Of a stretch of 64,000 bases of DNA, positions 52,755 through 61,821 are shown one piece after another. A program made the translations under genes and the position numbers. The notes under the pieces are model-generated. The model made no database searches and was not told the DNA's origin. It saw only the letters and a list, made by a program, of their open reading frames with translations. Source of the DNA: Streptomyces sp. NBC_00459 (GTDB lineage: Bacteria > Actinomycetota > Actinomycetes > Streptomycetales > Streptomycetaceae); assembly GCF_036013955.1 (NCBI RefSeq), contig NZ_CP107903.1, positions 1,116,001 to 1,180,000 of the forward strand, written 5' to 3'. Position 1 is the first letter of the stretch. Each line of letters begins with the position of its first letter.

Positions 52755-54605
52755 ATGCCATCAGGACCCACATCGGGAGTGGGCCGGGTCATAGCCGGCC
52801 GATACCTGCTGCTCAACCAGCTCGGCAGCGGCGGCATGGGCCACGTCTGGCTCGCCCACGACCAGAGACTCGCCTGCGAGGTCGCCCTCAAGGAGATCGT
52901 CTTCCGCGATCCGTCCGAGGCCTCCGAGGAGCGCACCGCCCGGGTCGCCCGGGCCCGCGCCGAGGCCCGGCACGCGGCCGTGCTGCGCGGCAACCCGAAC
53001 GTGGTGACCGTGCACGACGTACTGGAGCACGAGGGTTTGCCGTGGATCGTCATGGAGTACGTGCCGGGCGCCCTCGACCTGCGCGACCTGGTCGAGATGC
53101 GCGGCCCCCTCGCGCCCGCCGAGTGCGCCCGGATCGGGCTCGCCGTCCTGGACGCGCTGACCGCCGGGCACGAACAGGGCATCATGCACCGGGACGTGAA
53201 GCCCGCGAACATCCTGCTGGCGCCGGACCGCATCGGGACGCCGTACGCCCGGATCCTGCTCACCGACTACGGGATCTCGGTGCAGCCGGACGCGGGCGAG
53301 ACGCGGTACACGCTGACGTCCGCCCTCATCGGCACCGCGGGGTATCTGGCGCCCGAGCGTGCCACCGGCGGGCCGCCGACCGCCGCCGCCGACCTGTTCT
53401 CCCTCGGCTGCACGCTGTACTACGCCGTCGAGGGCATCGGGCCGTTCGAGCGGGACACCCATCTCGCGGAGATCACCGCGGTGGTGATGGAGGAGCCCAG
53501 GAAGCCGGAGCGGGCGGGCGCGCTGGGGCCGTTGCTGGAGGCGATGCTCGCCAAGGACCCGGTCCAGCGGATCCCGGCGGCCCGCGCGGAATCCGCCCTG
53601 CACCGCATCGTCACGCCCCAGGCCGACGCGTACGAGCGCACTCGGACGGACCCGGGGTCGATGCCGCCGTGGGGTGCCTCGGAGCAGATGAGCGGCCACC
53701 AGCATGTGCTGCCACGGGACATGCACACACCCACGGACCCGGTCGCGTACCCGCCCGCCCCCGTGCCGCCTCCTCCCCGGCGCCCTCGCGCGCTCCCGGC
53801 CGCCCTGGGCGCCCTGCTCGGGGTCGCCCTGGCCGGTGTCGGCCTCTGGTTCACCCTGGGCAACCCGCCTGGGGGCGGCGACGGGCAGTCCGTGCAGAAG
53901 CCGTACGGCGACCCGGTCGGTCTCGCCGCACCTCTCAAGGAGGGCGACTGTGTGATCGCCGACTGGCCCGGCGGTACGCGCTTCCGGGGGACACCACGGC
54001 TGACGGTCGACCCGACCTGCCGGGACGCCCCGCCCGACGGGCAGGTGCTGGCGGTCGTGGAGGCCGCGTCCGCCGCCGAGGCGCGGGCTCAGGGGCCCGC
54101 CCGGTGCGAGGAGCGGACCCGGGAGCTCCGGGAGAAGCTGGCGGACGTACGCGGGTATGCCCTCGTGCCGGCCGAGGGCGGGTTCGACGCCGCCGAGGGG
54201 CGTACGGCCTGTCTGCTGCTCGGGTCGAACGGGCCGGTCTACGGGCCGCTCGGCCCGTACCGCGAGCCCGGGCAGGCGTTCGGTGACACGGCCACCATGC
54301 AGAGGCGGGACTGCCTCCGGGCGCCCTCCAGGCGGGACGCCCAGCTGATCGCCTGTACCGAGCCGCACGACGAGCAGGTCCTCGGTTTCACGCGGCTGGA
54401 TGCCGGTGTCTCCTTCGAGAAGGCGCGTGACATGTCGGACGCGGCCTGCGCGAAGGACGTGCCGCCGACCGACTACGGCTTCGATCCGTCGGTCTACGAG
54501 GCCGGGTCCTGGACGAGTCGCGGAGCGTGGGACTCCGCAACGCATTTCGTCGTGTGCACCGTTCGGAAGCAGAACGGGGGCACCATGGAGGGAGAAGAGC
54601 CATGA
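52755..54605 (+). CDS. Transmembrane Ser/Thr protein kinase (PknB-like)
   Basis: The product is 616 residues from ATG 52755. The kinase domain covers about 16-290: G-loop LGSGGMGHV, Lys46, catalytic loop HRDVKPAN (Asp147) and LAPERA. The metal-binding motif is DYG (171-173) instead of DFG, a tolerated but unusual change. One membrane segment (about 347-368) precedes an extracytoplasmic domain of about 245 residues with several Cys and no PASTA repeat. The PASTA module is instead in the protein encoded just upstream, which suggests a two-protein sensor. The 56-residue gene follows after 13 bases. Confidence 0.92.
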   Translation: MPSGPTSGVGRVIAGRYLLLNQLGSGGMGHVWLAHDQRLACEVALKEIVFRDPSEASEERTARVARARAEARHAAVLRGNPNVVTVHDVLEHEGLPWIVMEYVPGALDLRDLVEMRGPLAPAECARIGLAVLDALTAGHEQGIMHRDVKPANILLAPDRIGTPYARILLTDYGISVQPDAGETRYTLTSALIGTAGYLAPERATGGPPTAAADLFSLGCTLYYAVEGIGPFERDTHLAEITAVVMEEPRKPERAGALGPLLEAMLAKDPVQRIPAARAESALHRIVTPQADAYERTRTDPGSMPPWGASEQMSGHQHVLPRDMHTPTDPVAYPPAPVPPPPRRPRALPAALGALLGVALAGVGLWFTLGNPPGGGDGQSVQKPYGDPVGLAAPLKEGDCVIADWPGGTRFRGTPRLTVDPTCRDAPPDGQVLAVVEAASAAEARAQGPARCEERTRELREKLADVRGYALVPAEGGFDAAEGRTACLLLGSNGPVYGPLGPYREPGQAFGDTATMQRRDCLRAPSRRDAQLIACTEPHDEQVLGFTRLDAGVSFEKARDMSDAACAKDVPPTDYGFDPSVYEAGSWTSRGAWDSATHFVVCTVRKQNGGTMEGEEP

Positions 54606-54618
54606 GGAGGGTGTTGCG

Positions 54619-54789
54619 ATGCCCGGTTCCACGAACGGTTCCACGAAGACCATGGGGGTGCTCACCGTGGGCGGGCTCGTCGTGGTGACGGCCTACACGG
54701 TGGCGCTCGGCAGCAACGGCTGGCTGTGGTTCGGCTGGGTGGTGCTGGGTCTGATCACTCTCGGGATGGTGGTCAGCCGGCCCACCTGA
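54619..54789 (+). CDS. Small membrane protein (56 residues)
   Basis: ATG 54619 follows GAGGAGGG, 13 bases after the kinase stop. It encodes 56 residues with hydrophobic spans at about 12-26 and 29-51 and little else. Close spacing implies co-translation with the kinase. I recognise only a generic small Streptomyces membrane protein; a role as kinase accessory is a guess. Confidence 0.65.
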   Translation: MPGSTNGSTKTMGVLTVGGLVVVTAYTVALGSNGWLWFGWVVLGLITLGMVVSRPT

Positions 54790-54833
54790 CCTCCGTACAC
54801 CCGAATGGACCAATGGGTCAATGGCGGGTCGGG

Positions 54834-56048
54834 TCAGTTCTCGAAGAGCCGGCCCGCCGAGTGGACGCCCGGCTGGTACTTCGGCAGCCGGGCGGTGATC
54901 TTCATGCCGGCGCCGGGCGCGGTCTCGATGACGAGGCCGTGGTCGTCGCCGTACACCTGGCGCAGGCGGTCGTCCACGTTCGAGAGGCCGATGCCGCCGG
55001 ACGGGCTGACCTCGCCCGCGAGGATACGGCGGAGCAGGACCGGGTCCATTCCGGCGCCGTCGTCCTCGATGACGACCAGGGCCTCGGCCCCCGTGTCCTG
55101 CGCGGTGATGCTGATGTGGCTCTTGCCCGCGAACGCCGCCCTGCCCTCCAGACCGTGTTTGACGGCGTTCTCCACGAGGGGCTGGAGGCAGAGGAAGGGC
55201 AGGGCGACCGGGAGTACCTCGGGGGCGATCTGGAGGGTGACGGAGAGGCGGTCGCCGAAGCGTGCCCGGACGAGGGCCAAGTAGTGGTCGATGGCGTGGA
55301 GTTCGTCGGCGAGGGTGGTGAAGTCGCCGTGCCTGCGGAACGAGTAGCGGGTGAAGTCGGCGAATTCCAGCAGCAGTTCGCGGGCGCGCTCGGGGTCGGT
55401 GCGCACGAACGAGGCGATCACCGCGAGCGAGTTGAAGATGAAGTGCGGGGATATCTGGGCGCGAAGTGCCTTGATCTCGGCCTCGATCAGACGGGTCCGG
55501 GACTGGTCGAGGTCCGCCAGCTCCAGCTGGACCGAGACCCACCTCGCGACCTCCCCGGCGGCGCGGACGAGGACGGCGGACTCGCGGGGCGCGCAGGCGA
55601 CGAGGGCACCGTGGACGCGGTCGTCGACGGTGAGCGGGGCCACGACGGCCCAGCGCAGGGGACAGTCCGGGGCGTCGCAGGTGAGGCGGAAGGCTTCGCC
55701 TCGGCCGGTTTCCAGGGGTCCGGCGAGACGTTCCAGGATCTCGGCGCGATGGTGTTCGCCGACGCCGTCCCAGACGAGGACCGACTTCTGGTCGGTGAGG
55801 CAGAGGGCGTCCGTGCCGAGCAGGGTGCGCAGTCGGCGGGCCGAGCGGCCGGCGGTCTCCTCGGTGAGGCCGGCGCGCAGCGGGGGCGCGGCGAGGGAGG
55901 CGGTGTGCAGGGTCTCGAAGGTGGCGTGCTCGACGGGGGTGCCGAGGCCGCCGAGGCGTTCGGGGCGGGCGGTGCGCCGGCCTAGCCAGAAACCGGCGGC
56001 CAGCAGCGGGAGGATGGCCACGCAGAGCCCGGCGAGGAATCCGCTCAT
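54834..56048 (-). CDS. LytS-type sensor histidine kinase
   Basis: The product is 404 residues from ATG 56048, which overlaps the symporter stop by four bases. One hydrophobic N-terminal segment (5-23), a GAF-like region (about 60-180), then the His_kinase box ISPHFIFNSLAVI with His202 and a HATPase domain (PLVENAVKHGLEG, GIGLSNVDDRL). This is the LytS/YehU class that pairs with LytTR regulators. The partner regulator is three genes upstream in the same operon, and the symporter lies between them. This suggests control of solute uptake by that solute or by carbon status. Confidence 0.92.
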   Translation of the reverse strand: MSGFLAGLCVAILPLLAAGFWLGRRTARPERLGGLGTPVEHATFETLHTASLAAPPLRAGLTEETAGRSARRLRTLLGTDALCLTDQKSVLVWDGVGEHHRAEILERLAGPLETGRGEAFRLTCDAPDCPLRWAVVAPLTVDDRVHGALVACAPRESAVLVRAAGEVARWVSVQLELADLDQSRTRLIEAEIKALRAQISPHFIFNSLAVIASFVRTDPERARELLLEFADFTRYSFRRHGDFTTLADELHAIDHYLALVRARFGDRLSVTLQIAPEVLPVALPFLCLQPLVENAVKHGLEGRAAFAGKSHISITAQDTGAEALVVIEDDGAGMDPVLLRRILAGEVSPSGGIGLSNVDDRLRQVYGDDHGLVIETAPGAGMKITARLPKYQPGVHSAGRLFEN

Positions 56049-57808
56049 GTCCGGGTCACCTCCGTACGCGCGCCCCCTGCCAGACCGTGGCCGCCGTGAC
56101 CGCCGTGCGCCCCGGACAGCTCCTCCGGCAGATGGAAGCGGGCCAGGATGGCCGCCGTACCGGCCGGGACGCGGCCCGGGGTGGCCAGGGACACCAGGAC
56201 CATGGTGAGGAAGCCCAGGGGCACCGACCAGAGCGCGGGCCAGGCCAGCAGGGCGTGCAGGGCGCCCGTGCCCGGGAATCCGGCCATGGTCGCGGCCACG
56301 GCGAGGAGTGCGGAGCCCCCGCCGACGAGCATCCCGGCGGCGGCGCCGGGCGGGGTCAGGCGCCGCCACCAGATGCCGAGGACGAGCAGCGGGCAGAAGG
56401 AGGACGCGGACACGGCGAAGGCGAGCCCGACGGCGTCGGCGACGGGGAGTCCGCCCACGATGGCGCTGGCGGCGAGCGGTACGGCCATGGCGATGACCGT
56501 ACCGAGGCGGAAGTGCCGTACGCCTCGCGAGGGCAGGACGTCCTGGGTGAGGACGCCCGCGACGGCCATGGTGAGCCCGGACGCGGTGGACAGGAACGCG
56601 GCGAAGGCACCGCCGGCCACCAGTGCGCCCAGGAGGTCGCCGCCGAGGCCGCCGATCACACGGTCGGGCAGCAGGAGCACGGCGGCGTCGGCGTCGGCGG
56701 TGAGGGCCAGTTCGGGGGCGTAGAGGCGGCCCAGGGCACCGTAGACGGGCGGGAGGAGGTAGAAGGCGCCGATGAGGCCGAGGACGGCGACGGTGGTGCG
56801 GCGGGCGGCTACGCCGTGCGGGCTGGTGTAGAAGCGGACCACGACGTGCGGCAGGCCCATGGTGCCGAGGAAGGTGGCGAGGATCAGGCCGTACGTGGCG
56901 TACAGCGGGCGTTCCTCGCGGCCCTCGGCGAGGGAGGTCGACATGCCGCCGTTGGTGCCGCGCTCGGCCTGGGGGACGGCGGCGCCCCTGGCGAAGGTGA
57001 GGCGGGTGCCGCGGTCGATGTGATGGGTGCCCGCGGGGAGGTGGAGGACCTGGTCCTGGTGCGGGCGGCCGTCGACCGTGCCGGTCACGGTGACGGTGAG
57101 CGGTGCCTTCAGCTTCAGGTCGAGGCCGTCCTCGACGCGGACGACGCGCTGTTCGCGGAAGGTGGCGGGTTCGTCGAAGGCGTGGCGCGGGGCGCCGTCG
57201 ACCTGCCAGGCGAGGACGAGGAAGAGGGCGGGGACGAGCAGTGCGGTGAGCTTCAGCCAGTACTGGAAGGCCTGGACGAAGGTGATGCTGCGCATGCCGC
57301 CGGCGGCGACGGTGGCGACCACGACGACCGCGACGATGACCCCGCCGGCCCAGTCCGGCGCGTCGGTCAGTACCGCCAACGTCAGCCCGGCGCCCTGGAG
57401 TTGGGGCAGCAGATAGAGCCAGCCTACGCCGACGACAAAGGCCCCGGCGAGCCGTCGTACGGCCTGGGAGGCGAGGCGCGCCTCCGCGAAGTCGGGGAGC
57501 GTGTAGGCGCCTGAGCGGCGCAGCGGAGCGGCGACGAAGAGGAGCAGCAGGAGGTAGCCGGCGGTGTAGCCGACGGGGTACCAGAGCATGTCGGGGCCCT
57601 GGACGAGGACGAGGCCCGCGATGCCGAGGAAGGAGGCGGCGGAGAGGTACTCGCCGCTGATCGCGGCGGCGTTGAGGCGAGGGCCGACGGTGCGGGAGGC
57701 GACGTAGAAGTCGGAGGTGGTGCGGGAGATGCGCAGGCCGAACGCGCCGACGAAGACCGTCGCCACGACGACGAGGGCGACGGCGGGGACGGCGTAGTTC
57801 TCGTTCAC
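56045..57808 (-). CDS. Sodium:solute symporter, acetate permease (ActP)-like
   Basis: The 587-residue product has about 13 hydrophobic segments of the SSS family (GEYLSAASFLGIAGLVL, SASSFCPLLVLGIWWRRLT). Gene order with a DUF485 protein matches cation/acetate symporters. A hydrophilic insert of about 90 residues (about 215-305; FREQRVVRVEDGLDLKLKA to GREERPLYATYG) sits between membrane segments and is probably exposed outside. It would import acetate or another small monocarboxylate. The stop overlaps the kinase start (ATGA). Confidence 0.9.
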   Translation of the reverse strand: MNENYAVPAVALVVVATVFVGAFGLRISRTTSDFYVASRTVGPRLNAAAISGEYLSAASFLGIAGLVLVQGPDMLWYPVGYTAGYLLLLLFVAAPLRRSGAYTLPDFAEARLASQAVRRLAGAFVVGVGWLYLLPQLQGAGLTLAVLTDAPDWAGGVIVAVVVVATVAAGGMRSITFVQAFQYWLKLTALLVPALFLVLAWQVDGAPRHAFDEPATFREQRVVRVEDGLDLKLKAPLTVTVTGTVDGRPHQDQVLHLPAGTHHIDRGTRLTFARGAAVPQAERGTNGGMSTSLAEGREERPLYATYGLILATFLGTMGLPHVVVRFYTSPHGVAARRTTVAVLGLIGAFYLLPPVYGALGRLYAPELALTADADAAVLLLPDRVIGGLGGDLLGALVAGGAFAAFLSTASGLTMAVAGVLTQDVLPSRGVRHFRLGTVIAMAVPLAASAIVGGLPVADAVGLAFAVSASSFCPLLVLGIWWRRLTPPGAAAGMLVGGGSALLAVAATMAGFPGTGALHALLAWPALWSVPLGFLTMVLVSLATPGRVPAGTAAILARFHLPEELSGAHGGHGGHGLAGGARTEVTRT

Positions 57809-57827
57809 CGGGACCGGTTCCTGTTCA

Positions 57828-58193
57828 TCAGCGGTCCTGGTCCTCGACCAGCCGGACGAAGTCCCGCTCGTTGCGTTCGGCGCGCCGCACGTACCAGCGG
57901 GCGAGCAGCACCAGGGGCGCGTAGAGGCCGAAGCCGAGGATCAGCCACTCCATGTGGTGGGCGTCGGGCATCGCCGCGAAGAGCAGCGGCAGCGGGGCGA
58001 TGAGCAGGGCGAGGACCGCGAACACGGTGAAGGCGGCGCGGAGTTGGGAGCGCATCAGGGAGCGGACGTAGGTGTGGCCGAGGGTGGTCTGTTCGTCGAT
58101 CTCGGTGCGCGGCCGGTAGTAGCCCGAGGTCCGGCGGACGCGCCGGGGCGGTCCGGTGACGACGACCCGGCGTTCGGAGGGGTCCTGGGGCAT
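57828..58193 (-). CDS. DUF485 membrane protein
   Basis: The 121-residue product has two hydrophobic segments (about 55-78 and 84-104) in a DUF485 domain. Such proteins are usually encoded next to ActP-type symporters and are thought to be small partners. It lies 19 bases before the symporter and 17 bases after the response regulator. The N-terminal 45 residues are basic and cytoplasmic. Confidence 0.9.
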   Translation of the reverse strand: MPQDPSERRVVVTGPPRRVRRTSGYYRPRTEIDEQTTLGHTYVRSLMRSQLRAAFTVFAVLALLIAPLPLLFAAMPDAHHMEWLILGFGLYAPLVLLARWYVRRAERNERDFVRLVEDQDR

Positions 58194-58210
58194 GGGTGGG
58201 GCTCCGCCCT

Positions 58211-58978
58211 TCAGCTCGCGGGCCGACGCATGAGCAGGTCGCGCAGCTCGCGGGCGTGCCGTCGGCTGACCTGGAGTTCCTCGGCGCCGACCAGGACGCT
58301 GACGGTGCCCGCGTCGAGGCGGAGTTCGCCGATGTGGTGCAGGGCGACGAGATGGCGGCGGTGGATACGGACGAACCCGCGGGCGCGCCAGCGCTCCTCC
58401 AGGGTGGAGAGCGGGATGCGTACGAGGTGACTGCCCCGGTCGGTGTGCAGACGGGCGTAGTCGCCCTGGGCCTCGACGTGGGTGATGTCGTCGACGGCGA
58501 CGAAGCGGGTCACACCGCCGAGTTCGACGGGTATGTGGTCGGGGTCGGGTTCGTGCACGGGTATGGGCGCGGGAACGGGCGGGGCGCTGGTCCGCAGTTC
58601 GGCGGCTCTGCGGATCGCCTCGGCGAGACGTTCCTTGCGTACCGGTTTCAGGACGTAGTCGACGGCCTTGAGGTCGAAGGCCTGGACGGCGAAGTCCTCG
58701 TGGGCGGTGACGAACACGACGAGCGGCGGTTTGGCGAACCCGGTGAGGAGCCGGGCCAGGTCGAGACCGTCGAGGCCGGGCATGTGGATGTCCAGGAAGA
58801 CGACATCGATCGCCTCGGGGCCTCCGGGACCCGACTGCAGGGCCCGGTTGATGCGGCGCAGTGCCTCGGTGGCGTCACCGGCTCCCTCGGCGCTGCTGAT
58901 CCGTGGATCCGCGTGCAGCAGATACAGCAGCTCCTCCAGGGAGGGGCGTTCGTCGTCGACGGCGAGGGCGCGCAGCAT
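58211..58978 (-). CDS. LytTR-family response regulator
   Basis: The product is 255 residues from ATG 58978. A receiver domain (about 1-125) has acidic pair Asp8-Asp9 and phospho-acceptor Asp63 (VFLDIHMPGLDG). The C-terminal LytTR DNA-binding domain runs about 155-250 (VEAQGDYARLHTDRG, FVRIHRRHLVALHHI). It is the first gene of a four-gene operon with DUF485, symporter and LytS-type kinase and likely controls that operon. It is divergent from the Lrp/AsnC gene, 99 bases away. Confidence 0.93.
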   Translation of the reverse strand: MLRALAVDDERPSLEELLYLLHADPRISSAEGAGDATEALRRINRALQSGPGGPEAIDVVFLDIHMPGLDGLDLARLLTGFAKPPLVVFVTAHEDFAVQAFDLKAVDYVLKPVRKERLAEAIRRAAELRTSAPPVPAPIPVHEPDPDHIPVELGGVTRFVAVDDITHVEAQGDYARLHTDRGSHLVRIPLSTLEERWRARGFVRIHRRHLVALHHIGELRLDAGTVSVLVGAEELQVSRRHARELRDLLMRRPAS

Positions 58979-59077
58979 GAAGGTGGAGTGTAGGTGGAAT
59001 TCGTACGTGTGCACATGCGTCCGGCGTGCAGGCCGCAGCTGGGCGCGGTGCCCGGCGTCGCTGGATACAGTGCCCGG

Positions 59078-59593
59078 ATGAACAGCAGGCCGGCACCTTT
59101 CGACGGAGTGGACCGGAAGATCATCACCACCTTGATGGCGAACGCCCGTACGAGCTTCGCCGAGATCGGCGCCGCGGTCGGGCTGTCGGCCACGGCGGTG
59201 AAGCGGCGGGTGGACCGGCTGCGCGAGACGGGTGTGATCACCGGGTTCACCGCGACGGTGGAGCCGTCGGCGCTCGGCTGGAGCACGGAGGCGTACGTCG
59301 AGGTGTACTGCGAGGGCGCGGCGCCGCCGCGGCGGCTGGCCGAGGTCGTACGCAACCATCCGGAGATCACGGCGGCGATGACGGTGACGGGGGGCGCGGA
59401 CGCGCTGCTGCATGTGCGGGCAACGGATGTGGGGCACTTCGAGAACGTGCTGGAACGCATCCGCAGGGAGCCGTTCATCCGGAAGACGATCAGCTACATG
59501 GTGCTGTCCCACCTCCTCCCGGAAAGCCCGGAGGCGGGCGCCACCCATCCCGCTCCGAACACCGCTTCGGACAACGCATCAGACCTGCGTTGA
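59078..59593 (+). CDS. Lrp/AsnC-family transcriptional regulator
   Basis: The product is 171 residues from ATG 59078; an upstream start would add an unlikely extension. The AsnC helix-turn-helix reads VDRKIITTLMANARTSFAEI followed by GAAVGLSATAVKRRVDRL. A RAM effector domain follows (about 85-150). It lies upstream of the dimethylarginine hydrolase and ornithine aminotransferase genes on the same strand, with a 123-base gap containing an inverted repeat. It probably senses arginine, ornithine or a related amino acid and controls them. Confidence 0.92.
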   Translation: MNSRPAPFDGVDRKIITTLMANARTSFAEIGAAVGLSATAVKRRVDRLRETGVITGFTATVEPSALGWSTEAYVEVYCEGAAPPRRLAEVVRNHPEITAAMTVTGGADALLHVRATDVGHFENVLERIRREPFIRKTISYMVLSHLLPESPEAGATHPAPNTASDNASDLR

Positions 59594-59605
59594 GGTGGCC
59601 AAAGA

Positions 59606-59620
59606 CGCAGGATTCCTGCG
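59606..59620. promoter_or_regulatory. Inverted repeat, possible Lrp/AsnC site
   Basis: CGCAGGATTCCTGCG has perfect 6-base arms around ATT, 22 bases before a predicted promoter for the arginine genes. It could be a binding site or a short terminator for the regulator gene; no T-tract is present. Confidence 0.45.
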
Positions 59621-59641
59621 CGGACACGCAATCGTTGTCGC

Positions 59642-59671
59642 TTGGCGAGCGTAGGGCTCAGTTCCTACCGT
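59642..59671 (+). promoter_or_regulatory. Predicted promoter of ddaH-rocD
   Basis: TTGGCG (59642-59647), an 18-base spacer and TACCGT (59666-59671) lie 45 bases before the GTG start. The assignment is tentative. Confidence 0.4.
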
Positions 59672-59716
59672 GGTCACATCCCACTGGAACATTGCAGGAA
59701 GCGGAGGAACCCCTCT

Positions 59717-60547
59717 GTGCCCGACAGCCGTGTGCCGCGCCCCCGGCGCTTTCTCGTCTGTGAACCCAGACATTTCGCCGTGCAGTACGCGATCAACCCC
59801 TGGATGAACCCCGACACCAGGGTGGACGTGGATCTGGCCCAGGAGCAGTGGCGCTCACTGATCAGCGCCTACCGCGCCCATGGCCACACCGTGGACACCG
59901 TGGAGCCGGTCGCCGGCCTGCCCGACATGGTGTTCGCCGCGAACTCGGCGGTCGTCGTCGACGGCCGAGTCTTCGGCTCCTCCTTCCACGCCCCCGAGCG
60001 CCGCCCCGAGTCGACCGCGTACGAGACGTGGTTCAAGTCGGCGGGCTTCGACGTGTACCGCCCCGAGTCGGTGTGCGAGGGCGAGGGCGACCTGGTCCCG
60101 GCCGGCCGCTGGATCCTGGCGGGCACGGGCTTCCGTACGACCCGTGAGGCCCATCACGAGGTGCAGGAGTACTTCGGTGTCCCGGTGATCGGCCTCAAGC
60201 TGACGGACCCGTACTTCTATCACCTGGACACGGCGCTGTTCGTCCTCGACGAGAGCGACGACAGCCACGAGGGAAACATCGCGTACTACCCGGGCGCGTT
60301 CTCACCGGGCAGCCGTGAGGTGCTGGCGCGGCTGTACCCGGACGCGGTCGTCGCGACCCGCGAGGACGCGATGACGTTCGGTCTGAACTCGGTCTCGGAC
60401 GGCCACCACGTCTTCATCGACCCGGGCGCCACGGCCCTCGCCGCCGAACTGACGCGCCACGGCTACCTTCCCGTCCCCGTCGACCTGTCGGAGTTCCGCA
60501 AGGCAGGCGGCGGCATCAAGTGCTGCACTCAGGAGATCCGCTCATGA
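59717..60547 (+). CDS. ddaH: Dimethylarginine dimethylaminohydrolase-type amidinotransferase-fold enzyme
   Basis: The product is 276 residues from GTG 59717, preceded by GCGGAGGAAC. Features of the guanidino-modifying fold are LPDMVFAANSAVV (Asp70), EGEGDLVPAG, PYFYHLDTALFVL with His169, and GGGIKCCTQEIR with the catalytic Cys at 269 or 270. It would convert methylated arginine (or arginine) to citrulline plus an amine. Its stop overlaps the rocD start by four bases, linking it to ornithine use. Arginine deiminase-like activity cannot be excluded. Confidence 0.88.
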   Translation: MPDSRVPRPRRFLVCEPRHFAVQYAINPWMNPDTRVDVDLAQEQWRSLISAYRAHGHTVDTVEPVAGLPDMVFAANSAVVVDGRVFGSSFHAPERRPESTAYETWFKSAGFDVYRPESVCEGEGDLVPAGRWILAGTGFRTTREAHHEVQEYFGVPVIGLKLTDPYFYHLDTALFVLDESDDSHEGNIAYYPGAFSPGSREVLARLYPDAVVATREDAMTFGLNSVSDGHHVFIDPGATALAAELTRHGYLPVPVDLSEFRKAGGGIKCCTQEIRS

Positions 60548-61788
60548 CCGCACTCGCGAGCACAGGCTCGAGCACCAGCACGCAGACCTCCGCGGAGCTG
60601 ATCCGCGCCGAGGAACCGGTCCTCGCGCACAACTACCACCCGCTGCCCGTCGTCGTGGCCCGCGCCGAGGGCGCCTGGGTCGAGGACGTCGAGGGCCGCC
60701 GTTATCTGGACATGCTGGCCGGCTACTCGGCCCTCAACTTCGGCCACCGCCACCCGGCGCTGATCGAGGCGGCACACCGCCAGCTGGACCGGCTCACCCT
60801 GACCTCCCGGGCCTTCCACAACGACCGTCTCGCCCAATTCGCCACCTCTCTGGCCGAGTTGACGGGCATGGAGATGGTCCTGCCGATGAACACCGGCGCG
60901 GAGGCGGTCGAGAGCGCCATCAAGGTGGCCCGCAAATGGGCGTACGACGTGAAGGGCGTCCCCGCCGACCGGGCGACGATCGTGGTGGCGGCCGACAACT
61001 TCCACGGCCGTACGACGACGATCGTCAGCTTCTCGACCGACGAGACGGCCAGGGCGGGCTTCGGTCCGTTCACGCCGGGCTTCCGGATCGTGCCCTACAA
61101 CGACCTGGCGGCCCTGGAGGAGGCGATCGACGAGACGACGGCGGCGGTCCTCCTGGAGCCCATCCAGGGCGAGGCGGGCGTCCTCATCCCGGACGACGGC
61201 TATCTGACCGGCGTACGCGAACTGACGCGCCGCAAGGGCTGTCTGTTCGTCGCCGACGAGATCCAGTCGGGTCTGGGCCGCACCGGCCGCACGCTGGCGG
61301 TGGACCACGAGAACGTCGTCCCGGACATGCTGCTCCTCGGCAAGGCCCTGGGCGGCGGCATCGTGCCGGTGTCGGCGGTGGTCGCGCGCCGGGACGTCCT
61401 CGGGGTGCTGCGACCGGGCGAGCACGGCTCGACGTTCGGCGGCAACCCCCTGGCGGCGGCGGTCGGCCAGGCCGTGGTCGAACTGCTGGAGACCGGCGAA
61501 TTCCAGCGCAGGGCCGATGAGTTGGGCGTCGTCCTGCGCGACGGTCTGACCGGGCTGGTCGGCAAGGGCGTCGTCGGGTTCCGGTCTCGGGGACTGTGGG
61601 CGGGGGTCGACGTCGACCCGGCCATCGGGACCGGACGGGAGATCAGCGAGCGGCTGATGCGGGAGGGGATCCTGGTCAAGGACACCCACGGGTCGACGAT
61701 CCGGCTGGCGCCGCCCTTGACGGTCACCGGGGAGGAACTGGCAACGGCCCTGGGCACGTTGGAGCGGGTGCTGACGCGGGGAGCCTGA
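60544..61788 (+). CDS. rocD: Ornithine aminotransferase
   Basis: The 414-residue product is a class III PLP aminotransferase. VADEIQSGLGRTG contains Asp238, and GKALGGG carries the PLP lysine Lys267. NTGAEAVESAIKVARKW is typical of ornithine--oxo-acid transaminases. It converts ornithine to glutamate semialdehyde and on to proline or glutamate. ATG 60544 overlaps the ddaH stop, so the two are coupled. Confidence 0.92.
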   Translation: MTALASTGSSTSTQTSAELIRAEEPVLAHNYHPLPVVVARAEGAWVEDVEGRRYLDMLAGYSALNFGHRHPALIEAAHRQLDRLTLTSRAFHNDRLAQFATSLAELTGMEMVLPMNTGAEAVESAIKVARKWAYDVKGVPADRATIVVAADNFHGRTTTIVSFSTDETARAGFGPFTPGFRIVPYNDLAALEEAIDETTAAVLLEPIQGEAGVLIPDDGYLTGVRELTRRKGCLFVADEIQSGLGRTGRTLAVDHENVVPDMLLLGKALGGGIVPVSAVVARRDVLGVLRPGEHGSTFGGNPLAAAVGQAVVELLETGEFQRRADELGVVLRDGLTGLVGKGVVGFRSRGLWAGVDVDPAIGTGREISERLMREGILVKDTHGSTIRLAPPLTVTGEELATALGTLERVLTRGA

Positions 61789-61821
61789 CGCGGACCGGCA
61801 CGGCGCGGCTCCGCCCGCCCC

